A program made the position numbers and the translations under genes. 64,000 nt of DNA from Lachnospiraceae bacterium (GTDB lineage Bacteria; Bacillota; Clostridia; Lachnospirales; Lachnospiraceae). The DNA lies in contig JAHAYJ010000074.1 of the NCBI GenBank assembly GCA_018384375.1, positions 1 to 64,000 of the forward strand, given 5' to 3'. The notes below the pieces were generated by a model, which was not told the origin of the DNA, did no database searches, and saw only the letters and a program-made list of their open reading frames with translations. Shown here in pieces: positions 34,579 through 43,849 of this stretch (position 1 is the first letter of the stretch; every line of letters begins with the position of its first letter).

Positions 34579-34584
34579 TATAAT
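34579..34584 (+). promoter_or_regulatory. -10 element for dacF
   Basis: A perfect TATAAT 28 bases upstream of the dacF ATG. No consensus -35 is visible; the second palindrome occupies that place, suggesting an activator- or repressor-controlled promoter. Confidence 0.5.
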
Positions 34585-34611
34585 AGGAAAAGGAAACTAT
34601 TGAGGAATTTC

Positions 34612-35913
34612 ATGAAACATCGAAAGTATTGCTCCTTCCTTCTGCTTGGCTGGCTGCTCATTCTGATTCTTTGTCCTTCCTTATCACTTTTTGCCGCATC
34701 CGGTTCTGAAGCGGAATCTTCCGATCTCAAGCTGTATGCCCAATCCGCAGTACTAATGGATGCAGAATCCGGACGGATCCTATATGAAAAAGATGGAGAG
34801 CATGTTTTGCCCATGGCAAGCACCACAAAGATTATGACCTGTATTCTTGCTCTTGAATGCGGAAATCCTGAAGACTATGCGGAAGCCTCCTCCTATGCAT
34901 CCAGCATGCCTAAGGTCAAGCTTTATGTGAAATCCGGTGAATACTTCAAGCTGAAGGATCTTCTCTATTCTCTTATGCTGGAATCCCACAATGACTCTGC
35001 GGTTGTAATTGCGGAGCATATTGCCGGCAGTACAGAAGCCTTTGCAGATATGATGAACCAGAAAGCAAGAGACATCGGCTGTTTTGACACCTTCTTTATT
35101 ACACCTAACGGGCTGGATGCCACAGTGACCGGTTCTGACGGTCAGGTCCGGGCTCATTCCACCACCGCCGCAGATTTGGCGCGGATTATGTCCTATTGTA
35201 TCACGGATTCCCCAAAGCGGGAAGAATTTCTTAAAATCACGGAAACAACATCCTATTCCTTCGGAAGCTATCAAAAAAAAGAGGACAGCTTCGTCCCCAG
35301 CGGGAGAACCTTTTCCTGCAATAACCACAATGCCTTTCTTTCCATGATGGACGGTGCGTTGTCCGGGAAAACCGGATTCACCGGCAATGCCGGTTATTGC
35401 TATGTAGGTGCGCTGAAAAGAGATAACCGTACCTTTGTGGTGGCACTGCTTGCCTGCGGATGGCCAAACAATAAATCCTACAAATGGAGCGACACAAAGC
35501 AACTGATGAATTTTGGACTGGAAAACTTTGAATACCACAGTCTTTCAGAGGTTCTTTATGACGAATCCACCCTCTCCCCCATACCTGTGCAGAACGGTCA
35601 GACGAGTCGCCTTGGAGAATCAGCGTATACCAATGTGAAAATTGATCGTTCTGATGAGAAGAGAAAAACCTCCTCCGGATCAGATCCGGGAGAAGGAATT
35701 CTTCTGAAAAAGGGCGAACAGTTTCAGGTAAAACTGGAAATAAAAAAGGAGCTTAAAGCTCCTGTAGATGCCGGTACCGAAGTAGGCACCGTGAAATATC
35801 TTGTGGGGGATGATATTTATAAGATAGAGTATGTCCTGACCTGTGACACCATTCCTGCCATCAGCTATCTCTGGTGCCTGCATCAAATGCTGCTCCGCTA
35901 CTGCACGTTCTAA
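34612..35913 (+). CDS. dacF: D-alanyl-D-alanine carboxypeptidase (S11, DacF-like)
   Basis: A 433-residue exported penicillin-binding protein that trims the terminal D-Ala of peptidoglycan stem peptides. It has an N-terminal signal peptide, the active-site MASTTKIM (SxxK), SHNDSA (SxN) and SGKTGFTGNAGY (KTG), then a C-terminal beta-rich domain with a hydrophobic end suitable for membrane attachment. ATG at 34612 follows TGAGGAA. The stop codon overlaps the convergent scpB stop. Confidence 0.92.
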   Translation: MKHRKYCSFLLLGWLLILILCPSLSLFAASGSEAESSDLKLYAQSAVLMDAESGRILYEKDGEHVLPMASTTKIMTCILALECGNPEDYAEASSYASSMPKVKLYVKSGEYFKLKDLLYSLMLESHNDSAVVIAEHIAGSTEAFADMMNQKARDIGCFDTFFITPNGLDATVTGSDGQVRAHSTTAADLARIMSYCITDSPKREEFLKITETTSYSFGSYQKKEDSFVPSGRTFSCNNHNAFLSMMDGALSGKTGFTGNAGYCYVGALKRDNRTFVVALLACGWPNNKSYKWSDTKQLMNFGLENFEYHSLSEVLYDESTLSPIPVQNGQTSRLGESAYTNVKIDRSDEKRKTSSGSDPGEGILLKKGEQFQVKLEIKKELKAPVDAGTEVGTVKYLVGDDIYKIEYVLTCDTIPAISYLWCLHQMLLRYCTF

Positions 35914-36479
35914 ATATCAAGCTGAAGACTTGCTTCCTGCTCTGCCTGCACCTTAAACTCTTCTATCTGTACCGCGGAAAGCTCCGGCAGCTCCTCCAGT
36001 GATTTTACGCCAAAGCTGCGCAGAAATTCTTCTGTCGTTCCAAACAGAAGGGGACGCCCCGGAGCATCCATTCTACCCACCTCCGCAATCAGACCAAATT
36101 CCACCAGTCTGTTTACCGCATGATCACAGCTGACTCCCCTGATCTTCTCTATCTCCGCCCTGGTGATCGGCTGCTTATAGGCAATGATGGAGAGTGTTTC
36201 CAAAAGCGTGTCCGTGAGCACATACTTACGTGGTGTCTTGGCGATCTTGATCAGGTATTCATACATCTCTGCACGGGTACACATCTGGAAAGAGTCCTCC
36301 AGTTCTATCAACGTGATCCCGCCGCTCTTCTGATCATATTCTTCCTTCATCTCCATCAGCAGCTGCCTGGTTGTATTCTTGTCTTCTTCTATCACTGCAG
36401 CCAGTCTTTCTATCTCCACAGACTCTCCCATCGTAAAGAGAATCGCTTCTAAAATCGCCTTTTCTTCCTGCCTGTCCAA
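35910..36479 (-). CDS. scpB: Segregation and condensation protein B (TTG start)
   Basis: Kleisin-associated winged-helix protein of the SMC-ScpAB condensin. The product contains ILEAILFTMGESVEIERLA, SIIAYKQPITRAEIEKIRGVS and GRPLLFGTTEEFLRSFGVKSL, all diagnostic. I start it at TTG 36479 (about 189 residues), 13 bases after the scpA stop and behind GGGGAGCAGAA; a longer ATG frame from 36545 would overlap scpA and lacks family similarity in the extension. The end overlaps dacF by 4 bases tail to tail. Confidence 0.9.
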   Translation of the reverse strand: MDRQEEKAILEAILFTMGESVEIERLAAVIEEDKNTTRQLLMEMKEEYDQKSGGITLIELEDSFQMCTRAEMYEYLIKIAKTPRKYVLTDTLLETLSIIAYKQPITRAEIEKIRGVSCDHAVNRLVEFGLIAEVGRMDAPGRPLLFGTTEEFLRSFGVKSLEELPELSAVQIEEFKVQAEQEASLQLDI

Positions 36480-36492
36480 ATTCTGCTCCCCC

Positions 36493-37239
36493 TTATCCTT
36501 CGTTTGAAGTAATGATGATATCATCAAAGGTATTTTCCTGTACAATTGAAATCCGCCCTACCTTCATCATCTCCAGCATTACAAGGAAGGTAACGATAAT
36601 TTCCATTTTGCTTCTCTGCTTCTCCAAAAGTTCTCTGAAGCTGAAGGTCTTATGTGTATGGATATACTGCTCTATGTAAGCCGTTTTGGCATCCATATCC
36701 ACTTCATCCTTTTCAATCTGTCCAAAGGTACTTCTCACAGGATCAATTTTGTCTTCCTGTCTGCGCATGACCATCTTGAACAGTTCCTGAAGCTTTCCCA
36801 GATTGGCGTCTCCCAAAAGCTCTTCCATATTAACAGGCGGTCTGTAGTCCTCGATTTCCTTTGGAAGCGTCTTCTCTTTAAACAGCGTCCTGGCGGCATC
36901 CACCTGTCTGTCCTTCAGCTCATAAGACATATATTTATACATCTTATATTCCAACAGCTTCTGTACCAGTTCTGCTCTGGGATCTTCCTCTTCCCCTTCC
37001 TCATTTACTTCCTTGGGAAGAAGCATTCTGCATTTAATATCAAGCAGAGTCGCCGCCATGACCAGAAACTCACTCATGACATTCATATCCTCAGTTTCCA
37101 TGGCTTTAATATAGTCCAGATACTGCTCCGTAATCTCCACAATCGGGATATCGTAAATATCTACCTTATTCTTTTCAATCAGATGCAGCAGAAGATCCAG
37201 TGGGCCTTCAAACGCCTCCAGTTTCACAGATAACGCCAT
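36493..37239 (-). CDS. scpA: Segregation and condensation protein A
   Basis: The kleisin subunit that bridges SMC heads. The 248-residue product starts with VKLEAFEGPLDLLLHLIEKNKVDIYDIPI, the hallmark N-terminus, with KCRMLLPKE in the middle and a winged-helix C-terminus (VTFLVMLEMMKVGRISIVQE). It is followed by scpB and preceded 13 bases upstream by deoC, so the three are probably cotranscribed. Confidence 0.95.
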   Translation of the reverse strand: MALSVKLEAFEGPLDLLLHLIEKNKVDIYDIPIVEITEQYLDYIKAMETEDMNVMSEFLVMAATLLDIKCRMLLPKEVNEEGEEEDPRAELVQKLLEYKMYKYMSYELKDRQVDAARTLFKEKTLPKEIEDYRPPVNMEELLGDANLGKLQELFKMVMRRQEDKIDPVRSTFGQIEKDEVDMDAKTAYIEQYIHTHKTFSFRELLEKQRSKMEIIVTFLVMLEMMKVGRISIVQENTFDDIIITSNEG

Positions 37240-37252
37240 TGATCCGGCTCCT

Positions 37253-37888
37253 TTACTTACAGATTGCTATCGTGGCACTGGTTCCCAGTCTGCTTGCCCC
37301 GGCCTTTAACATACTCTCTGCGGTTTCTTTATCCCTGATACCGCCGGAAGCCTTCACACCCATATCACTGCCAACTGTTTTCCGCATCAATGCCACATCC
37401 TCTGCCTTTGCGCCCCCCGTTGAGAAGCCGGTGGATGTCTTTACAAAATCAGCTCCTGCTTCCTTTGCGAGCTCACATGCCTTCACTTTTTCTTCGTCCG
37501 TCAACAGGCAGGTCTCGATAATAACCTTGAGCAGCGCATTCCCACATGCTTTTTTAACCTCCCTGATATCGGAAAGAACCACATCATAAAGCTTGTCCTT
37601 TAAGGCACCAACATTAATCACCATATCAATTTCCTGCGCTCCGTCCTCCACTGCGATCGCAGTTTCAGCAGCCTTTGCTCTGGTGGACATCTGACCTAAC
37701 GGGAAGCCCACTACTGTACAGACCTTTACATCCGTCCCCTTCAACTGCTGTGCCACATAAGCGGTGTAATAGCTGTTCACGCACACCGACATAAAATCAT
37801 ATTCCTTTGCTTCCTCACAGATCTTTTTAACTGCTTCCAGGCCCGCATCAGCCTTCAATATTGTGTGATCAAATAATTTGGCATCCAT
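37253..37888 (-). CDS. deoC: Deoxyribose-phosphate aldolase
   Basis: Class I aldolase splitting deoxyribose 5-phosphate to acetaldehyde and glyceraldehyde 3-phosphate. The 211-residue product has [10 protein letters not shown] at the start, [18 protein letters not shown] and the Schiff-base Lys in [14 protein letters not shown], then VKASGGIRD. It lies upstream of scpA with no other nucleoside gene nearby. Confidence 0.95.
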   Translation of the reverse strand: MDAKLFDHTILKADAGLEAVKKICEEAKEYDFMSVCVNSYYTAYVAQQLKGTDVKVCTVVGFPLGQMSTRAKAAETAIAVEDGAQEIDMVINVGALKDKLYDVVLSDIREVKKACGNALLKVIIETCLLTDEEKVKACELAKEAGADFVKTSTGFSTGGAKAEDVALMRKTVGSDMGVKASGGIRDKETAESMLKAGASRLGTSATIAICK

Positions 37889-37928
37889 TTTCTTCTCTCC
37901 TTTTGCAATTTTTTATTTTATCATGCTT

Positions 37929-38795
37929 CTATTTTTCAGTCAAACGACCACTTTCCAGATGAATCACCACCAACTCTCCCGGATTAAAAATGCGGATAGG
38001 CAGGGTATGCGTTCCCAGACCTCTGCTCAAAATCATAGTTGCCGTTCCTTCCCTAAATTCACCCCCATCATATTTGGGAAAAAGCTTAAATGCCGGAGAA
38101 AGAACCCCTCCCAGAATCGGAAGTCTCATCAAACCGCCGTGGACATGGCCGGATACCACAAGATCCGCTCCCCATTCCGCATAGTTTTGAAAATAATCAG
38201 GATTATGTGCAATCAGCACGGAAAAGCAGTCCCGATCCGGCTTTCCCAATGTCTCCTCAAGGTAAGTCGTTTCCATGGAAACCTTTTTAAACTTTCCGTA
38301 ATAATCCCTTGCGATTTCACTTCCGTAGATATCCATATTGTAATCCGGCAGGCTGCTTTTTTCATTGACAAGATACCGCACGCCTGCTTTCTTTAGATTT
38401 TGCCGGTAAGCCTCATACATCTTACCATAGATTTCCGGATGAATTCTGGTCTTATGCTCATGGTTTCCGTTTCCGTAATATACCGGATAGCGGTCTGAGA
38501 GCCCGGTAACCAGTTGCTGCGCTGTCTTTATATCACCGCCTTTCACGGATGTATACATATCGCCTGCGATCAGAATCATATCCGGATGAAGCTCATCAAT
38601 TTTTTTGATCAACCTTTCATTGTTATTTCCAAAAGACTTTCCATGCAGATCCGTAAGAAGGACGAGCACAGCGTCCTTCTTCAGCTTTTCTGCCTTGCAC
38701 TTGTATTCTTTTACAACAAAACGGTTACAGTCAATTGCCATAACCATCAGAAAAAAGAGGGCAAGCAATATCACTGCAATGATCAAAATCTTCAT
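37929..38795 (-). CDS. Membrane-anchored metallophosphoesterase
   Basis: The 288-residue product has an N-terminal helix (about 2-20) and a calcineurin-like phosphoesterase domain with all metal motifs: LLTDLHGKSFG, ILIAGDMY, YYGNGNHEHK and VVSGHVHGG. The family includes YaeI/YkuE-type lipid-related and wall-related phosphoesterases; the substrate is not known. It is 40 bases upstream-flanked by deoC and follows the D,D-carboxypeptidase gene. Confidence 0.88.
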   Translation of the reverse strand: MKILIIAVILLALFFLMVMAIDCNRFVVKEYKCKAEKLKKDAVLVLLTDLHGKSFGNNNERLIKKIDELHPDMILIAGDMYTSVKGGDIKTAQQLVTGLSDRYPVYYGNGNHEHKTRIHPEIYGKMYEAYRQNLKKAGVRYLVNEKSSLPDYNMDIYGSEIARDYYGKFKKVSMETTYLEETLGKPDRDCFSVLIAHNPDYFQNYAEWGADLVVSGHVHGGLMRLPILGGVLSPAFKLFPKYDGGEFREGTATMILSRGLGTHTLPIRIFNPGELVVIHLESGRLTEK

Positions 38796-38845
38796 TGCGC
38801 ATTTCCTTCCTTAAAAATCTGTACTCTAACATCTTACCACAAGTT

Positions 38846-40012
38846 TTATAAACTACAAAACAGTTTCCAGACTTTTATCAGATAATCTCTGTAGACAGCT
38901 TTTGCAATCGTCACATCCGAAAGAATGGAAACACTTCCGATCCTCTTCCCATCCATTGTGTAAACTGCTTCTCCCACAGCATCTCCCCGACTGATCGGTG
39001 CCTCCACTTCAGACGGTAGTGAAATGGTCTTTTGAATGCTGCCAAGATCACTTCCCTGAATGTCCAGATACCGGAATGGTCCCTGATAGATCAGTGCTGC
39101 CTCATCCTGTACGCCTCCCTTTACCGGAAGCAGGGGAAGCGTCTCCTCGTTTTTGTCCTCATAAAGGGCACTGACACTGTACCCGTAATTCAGGAGTGCC
39201 ATGGCATCCTGAAAACGGGTTTTATTGCTGGGAGACCCCATCACCACACCGATCAGATCAATACTATCTTTGCTGGCTGTTGCCGAGAGGCAGTATAATG
39301 CCTTGCTGGTAGAACCGGTCTTGAGCCCGGTAGTCCACTCGTACATTTTTAAAAGCTTATTGGTACTGGACAGGGTAAAATTGGAGGTTCCCTGCTGTGT
39401 TGCATGGATAATATCCTCCATCCAGATTTTTGTATAATTCAATATCTGGGGATATTTTGTAATCAGTTCCTTCGACATAATCGCCACATCCTTTGCCGAG
39501 GTGTAATGATTATCCGATTCGCTGAGACCACAGCAATCTTCGAAATGAGTGTTTAAAAGACCAAGCTCCTCCGCTCTTTTGTTCATCAAATTCACAAATT
39601 CTGCTTCACTGCCCGCTATGAATTCGGCTGCAGCCACACTGGCATCATTTCCGGAGGCTACCGCAATACACTTGATAATCGTCTCAAGCGTCTGTACCTC
39701 TCCCTCTTCCAGGAAAACCTGGGATCCACCCATAGATTTTGCATAAGCGCTGGTCATAACCTCACTGTCAAGCCTTACTCTTCCTGTCCCCAGGTGGTCA
39801 AAAATCACCAAAAGAGTCATAATCTTGGTAATACTGGCGGGGCTGCGCCTCACATCGGCATCCTTTTCACAAATAATCTGACCTGTAGAAGCCTCCATCA
39901 GAATATAGGACGGTGCCTCTATCTGTGGCAGCGCTAATACCTCCATCGGAAGCATCAGAAAAAAAACAAAACATATCACATAGCACAGGGTGATTTTAAA
40001 AAATCGATTCAT
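38846..40012 (-). CDS. D-alanyl-D-alanine carboxypeptidase (S11)
   Basis: A second exported penicillin-binding carboxypeptidase of 388 residues. A signal peptide (about 1-28, ending VLALP) is followed by SPASITKIMT (SxxK), ASGNDAS (SxN) and TGLKTGSTSKALY (KTG), and by a C-terminal domain that ends in a likely amphipathic anchor (YRDYLIKVWKLFCSL). It is a paralogue of the dacF product 4 kb away. Confidence 0.92.
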   Translation of the reverse strand: MNRFFKITLCYVICFVFFLMLPMEVLALPQIEAPSYILMEASTGQIICEKDADVRRSPASITKIMTLLVIFDHLGTGRVRLDSEVMTSAYAKSMGGSQVFLEEGEVQTLETIIKCIAVASGNDASVAAAEFIAGSEAEFVNLMNKRAEELGLLNTHFEDCCGLSESDNHYTSAKDVAIMSKELITKYPQILNYTKIWMEDIIHATQQGTSNFTLSSTNKLLKMYEWTTGLKTGSTSKALYCLSATASKDSIDLIGVVMGSPSNKTRFQDAMALLNYGYSVSALYEDKNEETLPLLPVKGGVQDEAALIYQGPFRYLDIQGSDLGSIQKTISLPSEVEAPISRGDAVGEAVYTMDGKRIGSVSILSDVTIAKAVYRDYLIKVWKLFCSL

Positions 40013-40093
40013 GTAATTGCTCTCCCCTTATGTATTCTACTACTATGGATATGTTTTATATTGATTGATAATGCACATAAAAGTTAATACTGT

Positions 40094-40687
40094 TTAATAC
40101 CATCTTGCCCGAAAAGAATGATATGCGTCAACCAGCTTGTCCTTCTTCTCCTTCAGACTTACATGAAAAATATTCATCAGCTTAATCACATAATCCACCG
40201 TCACAAGTATCATGACTGTCTTACAGGCTCTGATTCCCCATTCCATACTGTACTTATCCACAAAGCCAAGGATTCTGGAATGCAGAAAGGTAATGATTAT
40301 GATCGCATAAAACCCCCAGGCAATTGTGCTTTCAAGGCAGATAATTCCCTGGTAATTACATGGTTTTTCATTGTAATCCCACCACACTTCGCCAAACAGT
40401 TTCAGCATTAATCTTCCCACCAGATACTCAAAGACGGTGGCCAGCACAGCGCCTGCGAAGTAAAGCGCCACCAGATTACTGCTCAAAGGATGTAGAATTA
40501 AATATCCCACGACACCGCCAAATCCATAAATCGGGCAGAAAGGTCCCCTTCCAAATCCACGATTTGTCAGTTTTCTGTTGCAGAAGGACATGTAGATGGA
40601 TTCCACTGCCCATCCTGCAACGCTATAGATAATAAATGCAGAGACGAGATGATATACATCCGTCCCGAAAAATTCCCTTGTCCACAT
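40094..40687 (-). CDS. CmpB-like membrane protein (putative ABC transporter permease family)
   Basis: The 197-residue product has about five membrane helices and the family features YSVAGWAVESIYMSF, LTNRGFGRGPFCPIYGFGG and YNEKPCNYQGIICLESTIAWG. The Pfam family is named a putative ABC transporter permease, but no ATPase is encoded nearby and the true function is unknown. Confidence 0.82.
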   Translation of the reverse strand: MWTREFFGTDVYHLVSAFIIYSVAGWAVESIYMSFCNRKLTNRGFGRGPFCPIYGFGGVVGYLILHPLSSNLVALYFAGAVLATVFEYLVGRLMLKLFGEVWWDYNEKPCNYQGIICLESTIAWGFYAIIIITFLHSRILGFVDKYSMEWGIRACKTVMILVTVDYVIKLMNIFHVSLKEKKDKLVDAYHSFRARWY

Positions 40688-40786
40688 TTTTCCAAGCCCC
40701 TCATTTGTATATGCACATCCTGCACGGTGTGCTTCTTGTTTCCTAAAAAGCCGCAGTCCACGAACAATTTCCCATTACAGAAACAA

Positions 40787-40816
40787 GAAAGTCCTTGGAA
40801 TCATTCAAGGACTTTC
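40787..40816 (-). terminator. Terminator of rpsU
   Basis: GAAAGTCCTTG (40787-40797) and CAAGGACTTTC (40806-40816) are perfect 11-base arms around an 8-base loop; on the minus strand a T-rich stretch (TTGTTTCTG) follows. It lies 15 bases after the rpsU stop. Confidence 0.75.
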
Positions 40817-40830
40817 GTTGCACGTTATAA

Positions 40831-41007
40831 TTAGTTGTATTTACGTTTTCTTGCTGCTTCAGATTTCTTTTTGCGTCTTACGCTTGGCTTTTCGTAATGT
40901 TCTCTCTTACGAATCTCCTGCTGAATACCAGCCTTCGCGCAACTTCTCTTAAAACGACGTAAAGCGCTATCTAAAGTCTCGTTCTCTTTTACGATTACGT
41001 TTGACAT
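40831..41007 (-). CDS. rpsU: 30S ribosomal protein S21
   Basis: A 58-residue protein starting [20 protein letters not shown] and ending in a Lys/Arg-rich tail ([17 protein letters not shown]), unmistakable S21. It takes part in the platform of the small subunit near the anti-Shine-Dalgarno end of 16S rRNA. ATG at 41007 follows GGGAGG. It is monocistronic, with its own strong promoter and terminator. Confidence 0.96.
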   Translation of the reverse strand: MSNVIVKENETLDSALRRFKRSCAKAGIQQEIRKREHYEKPSVRRKKKSEAARKRKYN

Positions 41008-41077
41008 CTTACACCCTAACCTCCCTTCAGTCCCTTCCTCGTAACATCGACTGATTGGGTTTCTATTTGCATACTCT

Positions 41078-41090
41078 GTACATCATGTAC
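41078..41090. promoter_or_regulatory. Palindrome downstream of the rpsU promoter
   Basis: GTACAT and ATGTAC arms around one base, about 10-25 bases after the predicted transcription start. It could be an operator for a repressor of rpsU or part of the leader RNA. Confidence 0.35.
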
Positions 41091-41107
41091 TCATATACAC
41101 ACGTATG

Positions 41108-41135
41108 ATTATACCACAAATTTTGTCTGCGTCAA
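41108..41135 (-). promoter_or_regulatory. Strong sigma-A promoter of rpsU
   Basis: On the minus strand TTGACG (41130-41135) and a perfect TATAAT (41108-41113) with a 16-base spacer. The leader to the ATG is about 95 bases long. Confidence 0.75.
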
Positions 41136-41151
41136 TCATTAATTTTATTTT

Positions 41152-43809
41152 TTATCCAAGCTGGCTCTCTAATACCTTGGAGGCCTCCGCAATTGCTGCA
41201 TCAATTCCTGCCGGGTTCTTTCCGCCTGCCTGCGCCATATTAGGGCGCCCGCCGCCACCACCGCCGACTAATGCGGCAATGCCTTTGATCAGGTTCCCTG
41301 CATGAGCACCCTTACTTATCGCTTCTTCCGTTGCCATGGCTACCATATTCACCTTGCCATCACAGTCGGAAATCAAAACAATGACGCCCTCACCGATCTT
41401 AGTCTTTAACTGATCTCCCAAGTCGCGAAGTCCATTCATGTCAACACCGGCTACCGAAGCAGAAAGGAATTTTACACCCTTAACTTCCTTCACCTGATTT
41501 GATACATCCCCAAGAGCATTCTTCGCCGCCTTACTCTTTAAGGATTCATTCTCACTCTGCAGTGCCTTCATTTCCGCCATCAAATGTTCCGCACGCTCTA
41601 CCAGAGAAGCCGGAGAAGTCTTCAAGGTTCTTGCTACCACATTCAGCTTTTCTTCCATGTCCTGATAATAAGCTGTTACATTTCTGCCCGTAATTGCCTC
41701 AATACGGCGGATACCGGCAGCCACACCTGACTCGGAAAGGATCTTAAAGGAAGCGATCTCACCCGTATGTCCCACATGCGTACCGCCACACAATTCCTTC
41801 GAGAAATCGCCAATCATTACTACCCGGACGGTATCACCATACTTTTCGCCAAAGAGTGCCATAGCTCCTGTCTTTTTAGCCTCATCAAGACTCATTATCT
41901 TTGTTTCCACGATCAGATCCTCTGCAATCTTATCGTTCACGATCTCTTCGACCTTCCTAATCTCTTCCGCAGTCATTGCCTGTCCATGGCTAAAGTCAAA
42001 ACGCGTTCTCTCTCCATCCTGATAAGAACCGGACTGCTCTACATGATCTCCCAGCACCTCCCGGAGTGCTTCCTGCAGCAGATGAGTTGCCGTATGGTTC
42101 TTACAGGTATTGCCACGATTCAATGCCGAGACAGAAAGAGAAGCATTTTCACCCTTGTTCATGACTCCGGACACCACTTTCCCAATATGTCCGATTCTGC
42201 CTCCCGGCAATTTGATCGTATCCTGAACCTCAAAGACACCCTGCCCGGTACGTATCACACCAAAGTCACCTTTCTGACCACCCATTGTTGCATAAAAGGG
42301 TGTTTGAAGGGTTATTATGGTTCCCTCTTCTCCTTCAAGCAAGGAATCCTTCCATTCGCTTCCTGTGTTCATCGCTGCAATGCTGCTTTCTGCCGTCAGG
42401 GTATCATAACCGACAAACTCACTGACAACGGAAGCATCCAGGCTCTCATAAAGCCCCGCATTTTCAACAGCAAGCTTTGCTGAGAAATTCTGATTATCTC
42501 TTGCCTTCTGCTTCTGTTCCTCCATAGCTTCCGCAAAGCCGTTCTCATCCACCTGAAGTCCCTCTTCCTGTGCCAGTTCCACAGTCAGCTCAATGGGGAA
42601 TCCAAAGGTATCATATAAATAGAATGCAGATTTACCGTCAATTTCAGTGTTTCCGGCCTTCTTTTTCTGTTCCAGAATCTTTCGGAATTCCTTCATGCCG
42701 TTCTCCACAGTACTCTCAAAACGATTGATTTCCTTTTGTAGCTCTGTGATCACGAACTCCTTGTTTGCTTTCAAAAGCGGATAGCTCTCCGCATAAATAT
42801 CATCAATATAAATTTCTGCAATTTTCAGTAGATTTTCCGCATTCAGATTCAATACACGTCCATGTCTTACCGCGCGGCGGATCAGACGGCGGAGTACATA
42901 TCCGGCTCCCGCATTTGATGGAAGAAGCTTTGCCTCGTCCCCAATCAGCATCACGCTGGTACGGATATGATCTGCAAGGATTCTCATAGACCTGGTCAGT
43001 TTTTCGTCCTGCTCATATTTTGTTCCTGAAGCTTTCTCAATATAAGCAATCACAGGGGCGAACAGATCAATCTGGTAAACATCCCTGGTTCCGTTTAAGA
43101 ATGCCAGGATACGTTCAAGTCCCCAGCCGGTATCAACATTTTTCTGCTTCAGAGGAGTCAGACTTCCATCATGATGCTTCTCATACTGCATAAAAACATC
43201 ATTTCCCAATTCGGTGTATTTCCCACAATGGCATCCCGGTCCGCAATTCGGTCCACAATCCGGTCTGTCAGCAACATAAAACATTTCACTGTCAGGTCCG
43301 CAGGGGCCGTACTCTAACCCCCACCAGTTATCCTCTGCCGGCAGATAATAGATATTTTCCTTCTTAAAGCCGGAAGCGATCCGGTACTGCGCCCCTTCCT
43401 CATCTCTGGGCGCATTCTCATCTCCCGCAAATACTGTTGCAGCGAGATGATCGGCATCAAAGCCAAACACCTGTGTCAAAAGCTCAAAGCTCCACTGACA
43501 GCGCTCCTTTTTGAAATAATCTCCAAGGCTCCAGCTTCCCATCATTTCAAAGAAGGTCACATGGCTTTTGTCACCTACAGAATCAATATCATTGGTACGA
43601 ACGCACCCCTGCACATTACAAAGTCTTGTTCCCAAAGGATGCTTCTGTCCTAATAAATACGGCATCAGAGGCTGCATTCCCGCCACATTAAAGAGTACCC
43701 CTGTGGAACCGTCAGATACAAGGGAAACAGCCCCTACATCCACATGTCCACGTTCTATATAAAATTGTTTCCAGGTCCGTCTCAGTTCATCTGAAGTGAA
43801 TTGTCTCAT
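41152..43809 (-). CDS. alaS: Alanine-tRNA ligase
   Basis: Charges tRNA-Ala. The 885-residue product starts MRQFTSDELRRTWKQFY, has the class II core (VGDKSHVTFFEMMGSWSLGDYF, AGAGYVLRRLIRRA), the editing domain with NHTATHLLQEALREVLGDHV and ELCGGTHVGHTGEIASFKI, and a C-terminal domain ending in ALVGGGGGGRPNMAQAGG. ATG at 43809 behind GAGAGGAAATAT fits the family; the frame is open to 43893 but that would overlap glyS. Only about 40 bases separate it from glyS, too little for a T-box leader. Confidence 0.97.
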   Translation of the reverse strand: MRQFTSDELRRTWKQFYIERGHVDVGAVSLVSDGSTGVLFNVAGMQPLMPYLLGQKHPLGTRLCNVQGCVRTNDIDSVGDKSHVTFFEMMGSWSLGDYFKKERCQWSFELLTQVFGFDADHLAATVFAGDENAPRDEEGAQYRIASGFKKENIYYLPAEDNWWGLEYGPCGPDSEMFYVADRPDCGPNCGPGCHCGKYTELGNDVFMQYEKHHDGSLTPLKQKNVDTGWGLERILAFLNGTRDVYQIDLFAPVIAYIEKASGTKYEQDEKLTRSMRILADHIRTSVMLIGDEAKLLPSNAGAGYVLRRLIRRAVRHGRVLNLNAENLLKIAEIYIDDIYAESYPLLKANKEFVITELQKEINRFESTVENGMKEFRKILEQKKKAGNTEIDGKSAFYLYDTFGFPIELTVELAQEEGLQVDENGFAEAMEEQKQKARDNQNFSAKLAVENAGLYESLDASVVSEFVGYDTLTAESSIAAMNTGSEWKDSLLEGEEGTIITLQTPFYATMGGQKGDFGVIRTGQGVFEVQDTIKLPGGRIGHIGKVVSGVMNKGENASLSVSALNRGNTCKNHTATHLLQEALREVLGDHVEQSGSYQDGERTRFDFSHGQAMTAEEIRKVEEIVNDKIAEDLIVETKIMSLDEAKKTGAMALFGEKYGDTVRVVMIGDFSKELCGGTHVGHTGEIASFKILSESGVAAGIRRIEAITGRNVTAYYQDMEEKLNVVARTLKTSPASLVERAEHLMAEMKALQSENESLKSKAAKNALGDVSNQVKEVKGVKFLSASVAGVDMNGLRDLGDQLKTKIGEGVIVLISDCDGKVNMVAMATEEAISKGAHAGNLIKGIAALVGGGGGGRPNMAQAGGKNPAGIDAAIAEASKVLESQLG

Positions 43810-43849
43810 ATATTTCCTCTCCTCATTTTCCTCATCAGCAATCTGCCTC

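Noticed and set aside
43810-43849. T-box leader for alaS
   Set aside because: The gap to glyS is only about 40 bases and no T-box motif is present.
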